This document shows, in pieces, positions 38,098 to 47,199 of a stretch of DNA of 64,000 nt. Position numbers and translations under genes: made by a program. Under the pieces are notes generated by a model. The model was not told the DNA's origin, ran no database searches, and worked only from the letters and a program-made list of their open reading frames with translations. The DNA lies in NCBI RefSeq assembly GCF_900188255.1, contig NZ_FZNS01000007.1:145900-209899 (forward strand). The letters are read 5' to 3'. Within the stretch, counting starts at the first letter, position 1. Every line of letters begins with the position of its first letter. The stretch comes from Hymenobacter mucosus. Lineage in GTDB: Bacteria > Bacteroidota > Bacteroidia > Cytophagales > Hymenobacteraceae.

Positions 38098-38646
38098 GTG
38101 GCTACTGACAATTTACTTGAGCTGCTGGAGCGAATCCGCACCAACGACTACCAAGCCTTCGAGCTGCTGTTTGAGGAGCAGTGGCGTGCCCTTTACCGCT
38201 ACGCGCACAAAGTCCTGCGCAATGCTTCCGATGCGGAAGACATTACCCAGGAGCTGTTCTGCGACCTGTGGGCGAATCGGGCCCAGTTGCATGTGCAAAG
38301 CAACGCGGCCGGCTACCTCTTGGGGGCCTTGCGCAAAAAGATCCTGACCCGTTTTCGCGACGCGGATATTCGCAGCCGCCACTTACAGCACTATGGCGCC
38401 ATTCAGGAAGCCAGCGCCGAGCTGACGCTGCGGCACTTGGTTAGCCACGATACGCTGGCGGCCGTGCAGGCGCGGGCTCAGGAATTGCCCCCGAAGGAGA
38501 AAGAAGTGTTTTTGCTGGGTATGCTGCACGACTTTTCAGTGAAGGAAATAGCTGAGCGCTTTGCTACGTCGGAGCAAACGGTACGCAACCAAATGAACAG
38601 CGCCCTGCACAAACTCTCGCCCTTCTTGGTCAAGCTGTTAAGCTAA
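38098..38646 (+). CDS. RNA polymerase ECF sigma factor (FecI-like)
   Basis: 182 residues. Region 2 is clear (ELLFEEQWRALYRYAHKVLRNASDAEDITQELF) and region 4 carries the helix-turn-helix (LPPKEKEVFLLGML, FSVKEIAERFATSEQTVRNQM). The linker and length are those of the Bacteroidota 'sigma-70 family factor' ECFs that pair with FecR and a SusC receptor. The start is a GTG at 38098. The matching anti-sigma gene is 2 kb downstream, beyond a phosphatase gene, in the same direction as SusC and SusD. It likely drives this locus when the SusC receptor is engaged. Confidence 0.92.
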   Translation: MATDNLLELLERIRTNDYQAFELLFEEQWRALYRYAHKVLRNASDAEDITQELFCDLWANRAQLHVQSNAAGYLLGALRKKILTRFRDADIRSRHLQHYGAIQEASAELTLRHLVSHDTLAAVQARAQELPPKEKEVFLLGMLHDFSVKEIAERFATSEQTVRNQMNSALHKLSPFLVKLLS

Positions 38647-38924
38647 TCTGAGTCCGCCACAACGAGGAACGCTATGTTACCTATTCGTTAAATAGTAGGG
38701 TAGCAATGGTTGAGGAAGTGCCCATCTGCAACTAGCTAAGTGTAGGTGGCAGCCCCGGCCGGGAAAGCACATAGCCCGCCATCTACCAGCCGCCCGGCGG
38801 CTACCTCCAGCGTCCGCCCTCTTCCGGTGGGTTGCTTTCGGCAGTACCCCTACTGCGCCTTTTCTTCTTTCCTGCTTCGGTACTCGGGCGGACTTTTTCC
38901 GTGCGGTAGTGCCTCATCTTGTGT

Positions 38925-40577
38925 ATGTTTCGAAAAATTCTGCTTTCCGCACTTCTACTGGGTAGTGCGCCAGGTCTGCTCGCTCAGGGCACCAAGAAAC
39001 CTAAGCTACTGGTAGGCATCATGGTTGACCAAATGCGGGCCGACTACCTCCCCCGCTTCTACGACCAGATGGGCAATGATGGCTTTAAACGCCTGCTGCG
39101 CGAGGGGTTTCAGTGCCGCAACACCCACTACAACTACGTACCTACCGTCACGGGGCCCGGCCATGCCTCCGTGTACACGGGCACCACGCCCCGCTACCAC
39201 GGCGTGGTGGGCAACTCCTGGTACGACCGCAGCCTACGCCGCGACGTGTATTGCACCGACGACACAACGGTGCAGCTGGTGGGCACACCCAAAGGCATGG
39301 GCGTTTCGGCTCGCAACCAAGTGAGCACCACCCTGGGCGACGAAATGAAGATGGTGTCGAACGGGCGCAGCAAGGTGGTGGCGTTGTCACTGAAGGACCG
39401 TGCCTCGGCTCTACCGGCTGGCCATATGGCCGATGGGGCGTTCTGGTTTGACATGAACACTGGCGACTTTATTTCGAGTACCTACTACATGCCCGCCCTG
39501 CCCAAGTGGGTAGCCGATTTTAACGCCCAAAAGAAGGCCGACTACTACCGCCAGCAAACCTGGACGCCTCTTCGCGGCCCGGAGGCCTACCTCAATAGCG
39601 TAGCCGATTCTAACTCCTTTGAGCGCATTTTCAAGGGTAAAACGGCGGCTACGTTTCCTTACGAACTCAGCAAGATAGCCCCACTGAACCCGCCAGCGTA
39701 CGAGGCCGTCAATATCTCGCCCTTCGGCAACAACTTACTCACGGACCTGGCTCTGACTGCCTTGGCTAACACCGACTTGGGCCGCGACGATGTGCCGGAC
39801 TTGCTGGCTATCAGCTACTCCAGCCCCGACCCGGTGGGCCACACGTTCGGGCCGCTTTCTAAGGAAGAGAACGACCTCTACCTACGCCTCGACCTAGAGA
39901 TTGCACGCCTCCTGCAAGCTCTCGACAAAACTGTGGGCAAAGGCAACTACACCATTTTCTTGACTGCGGACCATGGCGCCAGTGAGGTGCCCAAGTACCT
40001 GGCTCAGCACCACGCACCCGGCGGCGCCCAGACGCACGCCACGCTTAACAAAGGGGCCGCTGACTACCTCGTGGAGCAACTCGGGCCGGGCCAGTGGCTT
40101 GAGACGGAGCGCAACAACATGTACTACCTCAACCGCCCCCTCATTGCCAGCCGCAAGCTAGAACTGGCCCGTGTGCAGAACCTCCTGGCCGACTACCTGC
40201 GCAGCCAGCCCGGTATTGCTCAGGTGAATACCACCGCCCAGCTGCTTACAAGCAGCACAGGGGCTTTCCTTGAAACCAAGCTGCAGAACGGCCTCTACTA
40301 CCAGCGCTTCGGCGATGTACGCTTTGAGCTGGCACCCGGCTGGACTTGGGAGCTAGGGGTGGGCGCCACCCACGGCTCGGGCTACCTCTACGACAGCCAC
40401 GTACCGTTGCTGTGGTTCGGAGCTGGCATTACACCCGGCATCAGCTACCAGTACCACGCCATCACCGACATTGCCCCCACGGCTGCCATGCTGGTAGAAA
40501 GCAAGCTGCCCAGCGCTTGTACCGGCCAGCCCATTGTGGAAATGCTCAGCCCCGCACCCATCAAAAAGCGCCGCTAG
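38925..40577 (+). CDS. PafA-like alkaline phosphatase
   Basis: 550 residues with a signal peptide (ILLSALLLGSAPGLLAQG). The alkaline-phosphatase core has VGIMVDQMRADYLPRFY for the first metal site, the nucleophile Thr76 in TVTGPGHAS, Asn97 in GNSWYD, and SLKDRA with Lys157 and Arg159, the residues that define the phosphate-irrepressible PafA monoesterase type. Later metal ligands appear in SSPDPVGHTFGP and TADHGASEVP. It would hydrolyse phosphomonoesters in the periplasm or outer membrane. The ATG at 38925 is used; a TTG two codons earlier is possible. It sits between the sigma gene and its anti-sigma, which is unusual and suggests shared induction. Confidence 0.9.
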   Translation: MFRKILLSALLLGSAPGLLAQGTKKPKLLVGIMVDQMRADYLPRFYDQMGNDGFKRLLREGFQCRNTHYNYVPTVTGPGHASVYTGTTPRYHGVVGNSWYDRSLRRDVYCTDDTTVQLVGTPKGMGVSARNQVSTTLGDEMKMVSNGRSKVVALSLKDRASALPAGHMADGAFWFDMNTGDFISSTYYMPALPKWVADFNAQKKADYYRQQTWTPLRGPEAYLNSVADSNSFERIFKGKTAATFPYELSKIAPLNPPAYEAVNISPFGNNLLTDLALTALANTDLGRDDVPDLLAISYSSPDPVGHTFGPLSKEENDLYLRLDLEIARLLQALDKTVGKGNYTIFLTADHGASEVPKYLAQHHAPGGAQTHATLNKGAADYLVEQLGPGQWLETERNNMYYLNRPLIASRKLELARVQNLLADYLRSQPGIAQVNTTAQLLTSSTGAFLETKLQNGLYYQRFGDVRFELAPGWTWELGVGATHGSGYLYDSHVPLLWFGAGITPGISYQYHAITDIAPTAAMLVESKLPSACTGQPIVEMLSPAPIKKRR

Positions 40578-40674
40578 CGTGCCCCTACGCTAAGTATCCT
40601 ACCTCGTCAATATTACGCTTTCGTTACATCAAGCACCGCGGATGGTTACTTCCGCGGGCTTGTGCAACTCTGTT

Positions 40675-41634
40675 ATGAAGCCCTCGAATTCCCGATTCCA
40701 CCAGCTGCCCTCCCGCCTGCAACGCTACCTCCGAAGCCGCCTTGCTTCGCAGCAGTCCGAGCAGCAACGGGGGCAGTGGTTGGATGACCTGGCAGCTGCT
40801 ACCCCAGACGATGACGTGCTCATCAATCGGGAGTTGGAGGCGGCGCGGCGGGCACGGATTCTGGCGGGAATCTATGCCCGTACGCAGCCTTCGGTGCGGG
40901 TTTTTCAGCTGTGGCCGGCCCTGCAACTAGCCGCGGTGCTGGTTCCGTTGCTAATAGTAGGGGCCGTGCTGTGGCTGCCGCTAGGGCCGCCGCGGGTGTT
41001 GTGCTACGCTACAGGCGTGGGGGAACACCGCGAAGTGGTACTGCCCGACAAAAGCCACGTGTGGTTGCGGCCCCGGTCGGAGCTGACGTGTGCGGCCTCC
41101 TTTGGGGCCGTGCGCGACGTGCAACTGCGTGGGGAGGCATTTTTTGCCGTCACGAAAAACCCCGCGCAGCCTTTCGTGGTGCACACCCCCAAAGTGACGG
41201 TGCGGGTGCTGGGCACGTCCTTTCTGGTGAAGGCCTATCCACAGCTTTCTATTACTACCGTGCACGTGCGCACCGGCCGGGTACAGGTAGCCCGCCAAGA
41301 CACCTTACTAGGCCTACTCCGGCCGCACGATCAGCTCGTGTATACCTCGCACAACCAACAGGTTAAACTTTCAAGCAACGAATTCGACGATACTCTTCCC
41401 AGCAGCCGCATGCTAACCTTCGAGCAGGCTTCTTTACCCGAGATTTTGCTTTTGCTGGAAAACTACTACCCTATCCGCTTTACCCTGCGCCGCGACGCTC
41501 CCACCGTGGCCCTGACTGGCACCCTGGACCCTGCGCTTTCTGCCGACCAGGTCACCGACGTGCTTAATGTGCTTTTACAACGCCATCATCTCCGCATTAC
41601 CAAGCGCAGTACCGCTACCTACCAGGTAGAATAA
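40675..41634 (+). CDS. FecR-type anti-sigma factor
   Basis: 319 residues. A cytoplasmic N-terminal part (~1-85) should bind the sigma factor. One membrane segment follows (LQLAAVLVPLLIVGAVLWLPLG). The periplasmic FecR domain has REVVLPDKSHVWLRPRSEL, LRGEAFFAVTKNPAQPFVV and VTVRVLGTSFLV, and the C-terminal domain has SLPEILLLLENYYPIRF. These are the standard FecR and DUF4974 blocks. The ATG at 40675 is 97 bp after the phosphatase stop. It would hold the upstream sigma factor until the STN domain of the downstream SusC signals that substrate is bound. Confidence 0.93.
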   Translation: MKPSNSRFHQLPSRLQRYLRSRLASQQSEQQRGQWLDDLAAATPDDDVLINRELEAARRARILAGIYARTQPSVRVFQLWPALQLAAVLVPLLIVGAVLWLPLGPPRVLCYATGVGEHREVVLPDKSHVWLRPRSELTCAASFGAVRDVQLRGEAFFAVTKNPAQPFVVHTPKVTVRVLGTSFLVKAYPQLSITTVHVRTGRVQVARQDTLLGLLRPHDQLVYTSHNQQVKLSSNEFDDTLPSSRMLTFEQASLPEILLLLENYYPIRFTLRRDAPTVALTGTLDPALSADQVTDVLNVLLQRHHLRITKRSTATYQVE

Positions 41635-41722
41635 CGCCGGCTGCCGGCTCCTTCTGTCCTTCCTCTTTCAAGACCAGGCTTTTGGCCTGCCGGGCAGCGC
41701 CTTGCCCAAACGCTACCACCGT

Positions 41723-44700
41723 ATGATGCACCTACACTCCTCGACTACCGGCCGCTCGTACGGCCGCAACCTTCTGCTAGCCAGCGCCGTGCTATTGACT
41801 GGCATGAGCATACCCCAGCAAAGCCTGGCTCAAAAAGCCAACGCTGAAGTAGCCTACTTCGCTGTGCAAACCGGCACCCTCTCCACGGCCTTGCAGCACC
41901 TGCAGCGCCAAGCTGGCGTGAACATCGTGTACGAGGCCAACGACCTAAAGGAGTCCAAGGTGGAGGCAGCCGAGTTTCGGGGCGCCAAGGTGGGCGAAAT
42001 TCTGCGCCAACTGCTGCGCAACAAGCCCTTGCGCTTCGAGGAAAAGCAGGGCGTCATTATCCTACAGCCTGCTCCTGCTACGCCAGTGGGCAGTCAGGGC
42101 CGCCGCGCCGCTCAGGAAGTAAAAGGCAAAGTTACCGACACCAGCACCGGCACGGCCCTACCTGGCGTGACGGTGCTCGTGAAAGGCACTACCATTGGGG
42201 CAGTAACCAACTCGGAGGGCTTGTTTACGCTGGCCGTACCCGCAGACGCAACTACCCTGGTGTTCTCATTCGTGGGCTACGTGGCCAAGGAAGTGACCAT
42301 TGGCAACCAGACCAGCATCGACGTAGCCTTAGCTCAAGATAACAAGCTGCTCAACGACGTAGTGGTAATTGGCTATGGCTCAGCCAAAAAGGGCGAAGTC
42401 ACCAGCTCCATCACTAACGTCGACCCACGCGAGTTCAACCGCGGCGTAGTAGCCACGCCCGACCAGATCTTGCAAGGCAAGGTGGCCGGCCTGAACATCA
42501 CCCGCAGCGGCGACCCGAACGCCACGGCGTCGGTGGTACTGCGTGGGGCTTCGTCGTTGCGCACGGGGCAGGCCCAGGAGCCTTTTTACGTGATTGACGG
42601 CGTGCCCGCGGCGTCCATCAACCTGGTGGCGCCCGACGATATTGTGAGCATCGACGTGCTGAAAGACGCCTCGGCCACCGCCATTTACGGCGCACGGGCG
42701 GCCAATGGGGTTATTATCATCACCACGCGCCGGCAGAAGCCTAATGCGGCCGTGTCGTACAGCGGCTACGTGGGTGTGGAGCAGGTGTCGAACACGATTG
42801 ACATGCTTTCGGGCGATGAGCTGCGCAACTACCTAGAGTCCAACAGCAAGAGCCTCAGTCCCGCCGACAACGACGAGGGTACCAACACCGACTGGCAAAA
42901 AGAGGTGATGCGCACCGGCATCAGCCACAACCATACGATTTCCTACGGCGGTGGCTCGGAGAAGTCGGCCTTCAACGCCAGTGTCAACTACTTCAAACGC
43001 CAGGGCGTGATGAAGACGTCCGACAGCGAGCGGGTCATCGGCAAGATTAACCTCGATCAGAAAACGCTGAAGGACAAGCTGCAACTTCGCTTCACGCTGA
43101 CCAACTCCTTGCTCAAGCAGAACCTGATTTCGGACCTGGTGTACCGCAACATGTTCACGCACTTGCCCACCACCAACATCCAGAACCCCGACGGCACCTA
43201 CAAAGAAAACCTGACCCGCACCCAGTACTACAACCCGGTGGCGCTGCTAGAGCAGAACAGCGAGGAGCGCAAGATCAACACCTTGCTCGGCAACGCCAGC
43301 GCCCAGCTCACCATTCTGCCTAACCTGACCAACACGCTCAGCTTGTCGATGCAGAACGAGTCGGTGAAGGGTGGGGCCTATCAGGGTCGTGAGTCGCCAG
43401 TGCCGAACAGCAACAACGTGACGGGCCTAGCGGCTCGCGGCCTAGCCCGGCGCTACAGCCTGGAGAACACCCGCAAGATTCTGGAGAACTACCTGACCTA
43501 TAACCCCCTGAACAACGCCACCCACGATCTGAAAGTGCTGGTGGGCTACTCGTGGCAGGAAGACAAAAACGGCGACGGTTTCCAAACAGACACCCGCGGC
43601 TTCGTGTCGGACCAGCTGGGCTACAACAACCTAGGACTAGGCAACCCCAATGGCGTGACGCCGAACTACGACGCGGCCATTGCCGGCTACAGCCTAGGTA
43701 TCTCGACGCTGCGCCTGATCTCGTTGTACTCGCGGGTGAACTACGGCCTCAAGGACCGCTACTTTCTGCAAGTGTCGGTGCGGCGCGATGGGTCGTCGGC
43801 ATTCGGGCAGAACAACCGGTGGGGCACTTTCCCGGCGGCTTCCTTTGCCTGGAACATCGCACGCGAAGACTTTCTGGCGGGTCAAAGCAAGCTCAACGAG
43901 TTGAAGCTGCGCGTCGGCTACGGCATTACTGGCAACTCCCTTGGCTTCGACCCGCTGATTGCCACCCAGCGCTATAGCAGCGTGGGCACCTTCTACTACA
44001 ACGGCAGCTTCATCAAAGCCATCGGCCCGACGCAGAATCCCAACCCAGACTTGAAGTGGGAATCGACGGCTATGCTGAACGTGGGCGTGGACTTTGGCTT
44101 ATTCGACAATCGCCTCAGCGGCACGGTGGAGTACTACGACAAGCGCACTTCCGACCTGATCTGGAACTACCCGGTTTCGACGACTCAGTACTTCGTGAAT
44201 ACGCTCTACGCCAACGTGGGCGAAATCAGCAACAAGGGCGTGGAGCTGACCTTGAATGCTACCCCAGTGCAAACCGCTGACTTTCAGTGGAACCTGAGCG
44301 GTACCCTCGCCCACAACGTGAACAAGGTGGAAAAGCTAGCTAACGAGCAGTTCCGCCTCGATCAGGTGTACACGGCTTACCCCGGCGGCTCGGGCCAGAG
44401 CGGCATTTCGACTCAAATTGTGAAAACGGGCTACCCCATTGGGCAGTTCTTTATGCCCGAGTACGCAGGGCGCGACGAGGCGGGCCTTTCCCTCTTCTAC
44501 AAGGCCGATGGCACCACCACCGGCTCACCAGCCCTAGCCGACTACAAGTATCAGGGCAACGCTCAGCCTACCTTGCTCTACGGCCTGAGCAACACGCTGA
44601 GCTGGAAAAGCCTGGATCTGAACTTCTTCTTGCGGGGCGTGACGGGCAACAAGATCCTAAACGCGACCCTCGCCAACCTGAACATTCCGGCCCAATCGAC

Positions 44701-45016
44701 GGCCAACAACCTGCCGGCTTTCTCCCTAAACGAGCCCTACGGTGACAACCGCGCCAACTACTACTCTAACCGCTACCTCGAAAGCGGCGCCTACCTGCGC
44801 CTCGACAACGTGACGCTGGGCTACAATCTGCCCATCAAGAACGAGTACGTGAAGCGGGCCCGCGTGTACCTGACGAGCCAGAACCTGTTCACCATCACCA
44901 AGTACCGCGGCATCGACCCGGAGATGAACCTAGGTGGCCTCACGCCCGGCCTCGACAACAACAACTTCTACCCCAAAACCCGCTCCTACGTGCTGGGCGT
45001 GAACCTAGAATTTTAA
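41723..45016 (+). CDS. SusC-type TonB-dependent receptor with STN domain
   Basis: 1097 residues. After a signal peptide (LLLASAVLLTGMSIPQQSLAQ) comes an STN domain (FAVQTGTLSTALQHLQRQAGVNIVY, to ~115), the part that contacts FecR in signal-transducing receptors. Next are a carboxypeptidase-like domain (VKGKVTDTSTGTALPGVTV), the SusC motif DNKLLNDVVVIGYGSAKKG, the plug with VVLRGASSLRTG and TAIYGARAANGVIIITT, and the outer-membrane barrel ending RSYVLGVNLEF. The ATG at 41723 is preferred; an upstream TTG adds 7 residues. It takes up a glycan or other nutrient together with the SusD lipoprotein 12 bp downstream. The sequence alone does not give the substrate. Confidence 0.95.
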   Translation: MMHLHSSTTGRSYGRNLLLASAVLLTGMSIPQQSLAQKANAEVAYFAVQTGTLSTALQHLQRQAGVNIVYEANDLKESKVEAAEFRGAKVGEILRQLLRNKPLRFEEKQGVIILQPAPATPVGSQGRRAAQEVKGKVTDTSTGTALPGVTVLVKGTTIGAVTNSEGLFTLAVPADATTLVFSFVGYVAKEVTIGNQTSIDVALAQDNKLLNDVVVIGYGSAKKGEVTSSITNVDPREFNRGVVATPDQILQGKVAGLNITRSGDPNATASVVLRGASSLRTGQAQEPFYVIDGVPAASINLVAPDDIVSIDVLKDASATAIYGARAANGVIIITTRRQKPNAAVSYSGYVGVEQVSNTIDMLSGDELRNYLESNSKSLSPADNDEGTNTDWQKEVMRTGISHNHTISYGGGSEKSAFNASVNYFKRQGVMKTSDSERVIGKINLDQKTLKDKLQLRFTLTNSLLKQNLISDLVYRNMFTHLPTTNIQNPDGTYKENLTRTQYYNPVALLEQNSEERKINTLLGNASAQLTILPNLTNTLSLSMQNESVKGGAYQGRESPVPNSNNVTGLAARGLARRYSLENTRKILENYLTYNPLNNATHDLKVLVGYSWQEDKNGDGFQTDTRGFVSDQLGYNNLGLGNPNGVTPNYDAAIAGYSLGISTLRLISLYSRVNYGLKDRYFLQVSVRRDGSSAFGQNNRWGTFPAASFAWNIAREDFLAGQSKLNELKLRVGYGITGNSLGFDPLIATQRYSSVGTFYYNGSFIKAIGPTQNPNPDLKWESTAMLNVGVDFGLFDNRLSGTVEYYDKRTSDLIWNYPVSTTQYFVNTLYANVGEISNKGVELTLNATPVQTADFQWNLSGTLAHNVNKVEKLANEQFRLDQVYTAYPGGSGQSGISTQIVKTGYPIGQFFMPEYAGRDEAGLSLFYKADGTTTGSPALADYKYQGNAQPTLLYGLSNTLSWKSLDLNFFLRGVTGNKILNATLANLNIPAQSTANNLPAFSLNEPYGDNRANYYSNRYLESGAYLRLDNVTLGYNLPIKNEYVKRARVYLTSQNLFTITKYRGIDPEMNLGGLTPGLDNNNFYPKTRSYVLGVNLEF

Positions 45017-45028
45017 GCTTCTGCCGCC

Positions 45029-46642
45029 ATGTCCTTCTTTATGTCTACCACACGTCCCGTTCGCTCCCTCACCTTGGCCGGCGCCCTCACGGCCGTGCTG
45101 TTCACGGCCGGCTGCACCGACCTGGATGCGCCCATCGAATCGGAATATACGCCCAGCAACTTCCTGACTACGCCCGAGCAGTTCATTGCCGCCTCCGGGC
45201 CGGTGTACAGCCAGATGCGCGGCGAAGTGGCCAAAGCTTACTGGAACTTGCAGGAGCTCAGCACCGACGAAGCCGTGATTGTGGCCCGCAACGGCAACTA
45301 CTACGACGGCGCCCGCTACCAGCAACTCAGCCTACACACCTGGAACCCGCAAAACGAATTTGTGCGCACCACCTGGGAATGGGGCTTTAGCGGTATCAGC
45401 ACCTGCAACCGCACCCTAGCCCTGTTCCAGAATACGGCCGATGGAGCATTCAAAACGCAGTTTACGGCCGAGCTGCGCACCATGCGGGCCCTGTACTACT
45501 ACCTGATGATGGACCTGTACGGCAACATTCCGCTGGTGCCGGAGTTTGGCAGCACCGAGCAGCCCACCAACGCCACCCGTCAGCAGGTATTCGACTACAT
45601 CGAAAGCGAGTTGAAGCAGGCGCTACCTAGCCTCTCCACCGATGTATCGGCCCAGACCTACGGGCGCCCCACCCAGGGCACAGCCCAAGCTCTGCTCGCC
45701 AAGCTCTACCTGAACGCGCAGGTGTACATTGGCCAGCCCCGCTACACCGAGGCTATTGCCGCCTGCAACGCCATCATCAAGGGCCGGAAGTACAGCCTAG
45801 CCACAAACTACATGGATGTATTTGCGGTGGAAAATGGCCCACAAGTAGCGGAAATCATTTTTGCCGTGCCCTTCGACGCCAACCTAGCCCAGGGCAACAT
45901 GATGTCGCGCTTCGCCTTGCACCAGCAGATGAAGGACAAGTTCAGCCTGCTCTTCACTCCTAGCAATGCTAGCCTGACCTGGCCTGAGTTTTACGCCTTG
46001 TACAAAGAGCCCACCGACACCCGCAACCAGCAGTGGCTAGCCGGCAAGCAGTACCTCAACGATGGCCGCACGCCCATCCTGATTTCGACCACTAAGAAAG
46101 GCCTCGACTCGCGGTACACCGGCGCCGATGGCAACGCCGCCATCAGCTACCACCTAGAACTTTCCGACCGGCTCACCTTCCGCGACCCGGCCAAGTTCGA
46201 CGTGGGCAACGACGAGCTAGGCAAGGCCCAGGGCACGCGCAACATCAAGTACTACCCCGACAAGTCGTCTACTTCCCGCGACCAAGGCAACGACCTCGTG
46301 CTGCTGCGCTACGCCGATGTGCTGCTCATGAAAGCCGAAGCCATCTTGCGCGGCGGCCAAGACCCCGACGGTACCAAACCGGAAAGCCTCGTCAACCAAA
46401 TCCGTACCCGCGCCCAAGTGCCCGTTCTAACTACCGTGACGCTGAACACCTTGTTTGAGGAGCGCAGCCGCGAAATGGCCTGGGAAGGCTGGCGCCGCAA
46501 CGACCTGATCCGCTTCGGCAGATGGGAATCGGTGTGGGGCCAAGGCATGAAAACCAACGCCGACACCTACCGCCGTATCTTCCCCATCCCAACCACCGAG
46601 CTGACCTTGAACGCTCAGCTTAAGCAAAACGCTGGTTACTAA
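45029..46642 (+). CDS. RagB/SusD family nutrient-uptake lipoprotein
   Basis: 537 residues. The signal ALTAVLFTAGC carries the lipidated Cys. The body shows the SusD helical scaffold: FVRTTWEWGFSGISTCNRTL, AELRTMRALYYYLMMDLYGNIPLV (the strongest family motif), TQGTAQALLAKLYLNAQVYI, and near the end LLRYADVLLMKAEAILRGG and NTLFEERSREMAWEGWRRNDLIRFG. SusD caps the SusC barrel and captures the ligand. It is separated from SusC by 12 bp and is the last gene of the unit, followed by a terminator. A second ATG at 45041 is also possible. Confidence 0.95.
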   Translation: MSFFMSTTRPVRSLTLAGALTAVLFTAGCTDLDAPIESEYTPSNFLTTPEQFIAASGPVYSQMRGEVAKAYWNLQELSTDEAVIVARNGNYYDGARYQQLSLHTWNPQNEFVRTTWEWGFSGISTCNRTLALFQNTADGAFKTQFTAELRTMRALYYYLMMDLYGNIPLVPEFGSTEQPTNATRQQVFDYIESELKQALPSLSTDVSAQTYGRPTQGTAQALLAKLYLNAQVYIGQPRYTEAIAACNAIIKGRKYSLATNYMDVFAVENGPQVAEIIFAVPFDANLAQGNMMSRFALHQQMKDKFSLLFTPSNASLTWPEFYALYKEPTDTRNQQWLAGKQYLNDGRTPILISTTKKGLDSRYTGADGNAAISYHLELSDRLTFRDPAKFDVGNDELGKAQGTRNIKYYPDKSSTSRDQGNDLVLLRYADVLLMKAEAILRGGQDPDGTKPESLVNQIRTRAQVPVLTTVTLNTLFEERSREMAWEGWRRNDLIRFGRWESVWGQGMKTNADTYRRIFPIPTTELTLNAQLKQNAGY

Positions 46643-46765
46643 TACTTCTTCTTTCTTCCGATTATTCAATCCCATTGAATGGCCAGGCCGTGGCGAGTTG
46701 GCTACCGACCCGGCTCAGCGTAAGAGCAAGCTCATCGTAATTGGCCAGTATTCTTACCAACTACT

Positions 46766-46814
46766 CCAGAAACAGAACGGCCCCGGCACATTGTCGGGGC
46801 CGTTCTGTTTCTGG
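46766..46814 (+). terminator. 20-bp hairpin terminator after SusD
   Basis: 46766-46785 and 46795-46814 are exact reverse complements with a 9-nt loop, 123 nt beyond the SusD stop. It marks the end of the sigma/phosphatase/FecR/SusCD unit. Confidence 0.82.
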
Positions 46815-47199
46815 GGTAGGCTGACGCGTTGCGTCCCGTTTCTCAGGCTTACTTGGTGCATCTGCTTTGGTGGGTTTAGTAGCGTCTAAGGCAGTTGGCT
46901 GAGCAGGAAGCTCGTTCAGCTGACGTAGCGCCCAACACTACTTTACTGGTCGTAGTGGCGGGCCATCAAACAAATAATCAGTGCATTATCATCAGTTAAT
47001 GTTTTGAGGAAACTGAGCAGTAGGCTAGTGCAAACGGGGTAGCATAGATGCTTGCTGCTAGGCTTGCAGAGCTCAACCAAACCCCGTTACTTGCCCCACG
47101 ATTCCGGCTGTTCTTTTCTCCTGCTAGCGTAACCCGCGGGACCAAAGGCTTCTAAATGGCCTTAGGGCTATGTTTCTCTGCCCTTTTGTTGCGCTGTGT
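46815..47199 (+). other. Intergenic
   Basis: 385 bp before the NarX-type kinase. No gene seen. An AT-rich stretch at 46970-47010 may hold its promoter. Confidence 0.35.

Noticed and set aside
46698..46889. 63-residue open frame after SusD
   Set aside because: It spans the terminator hairpin and resembles no protein.
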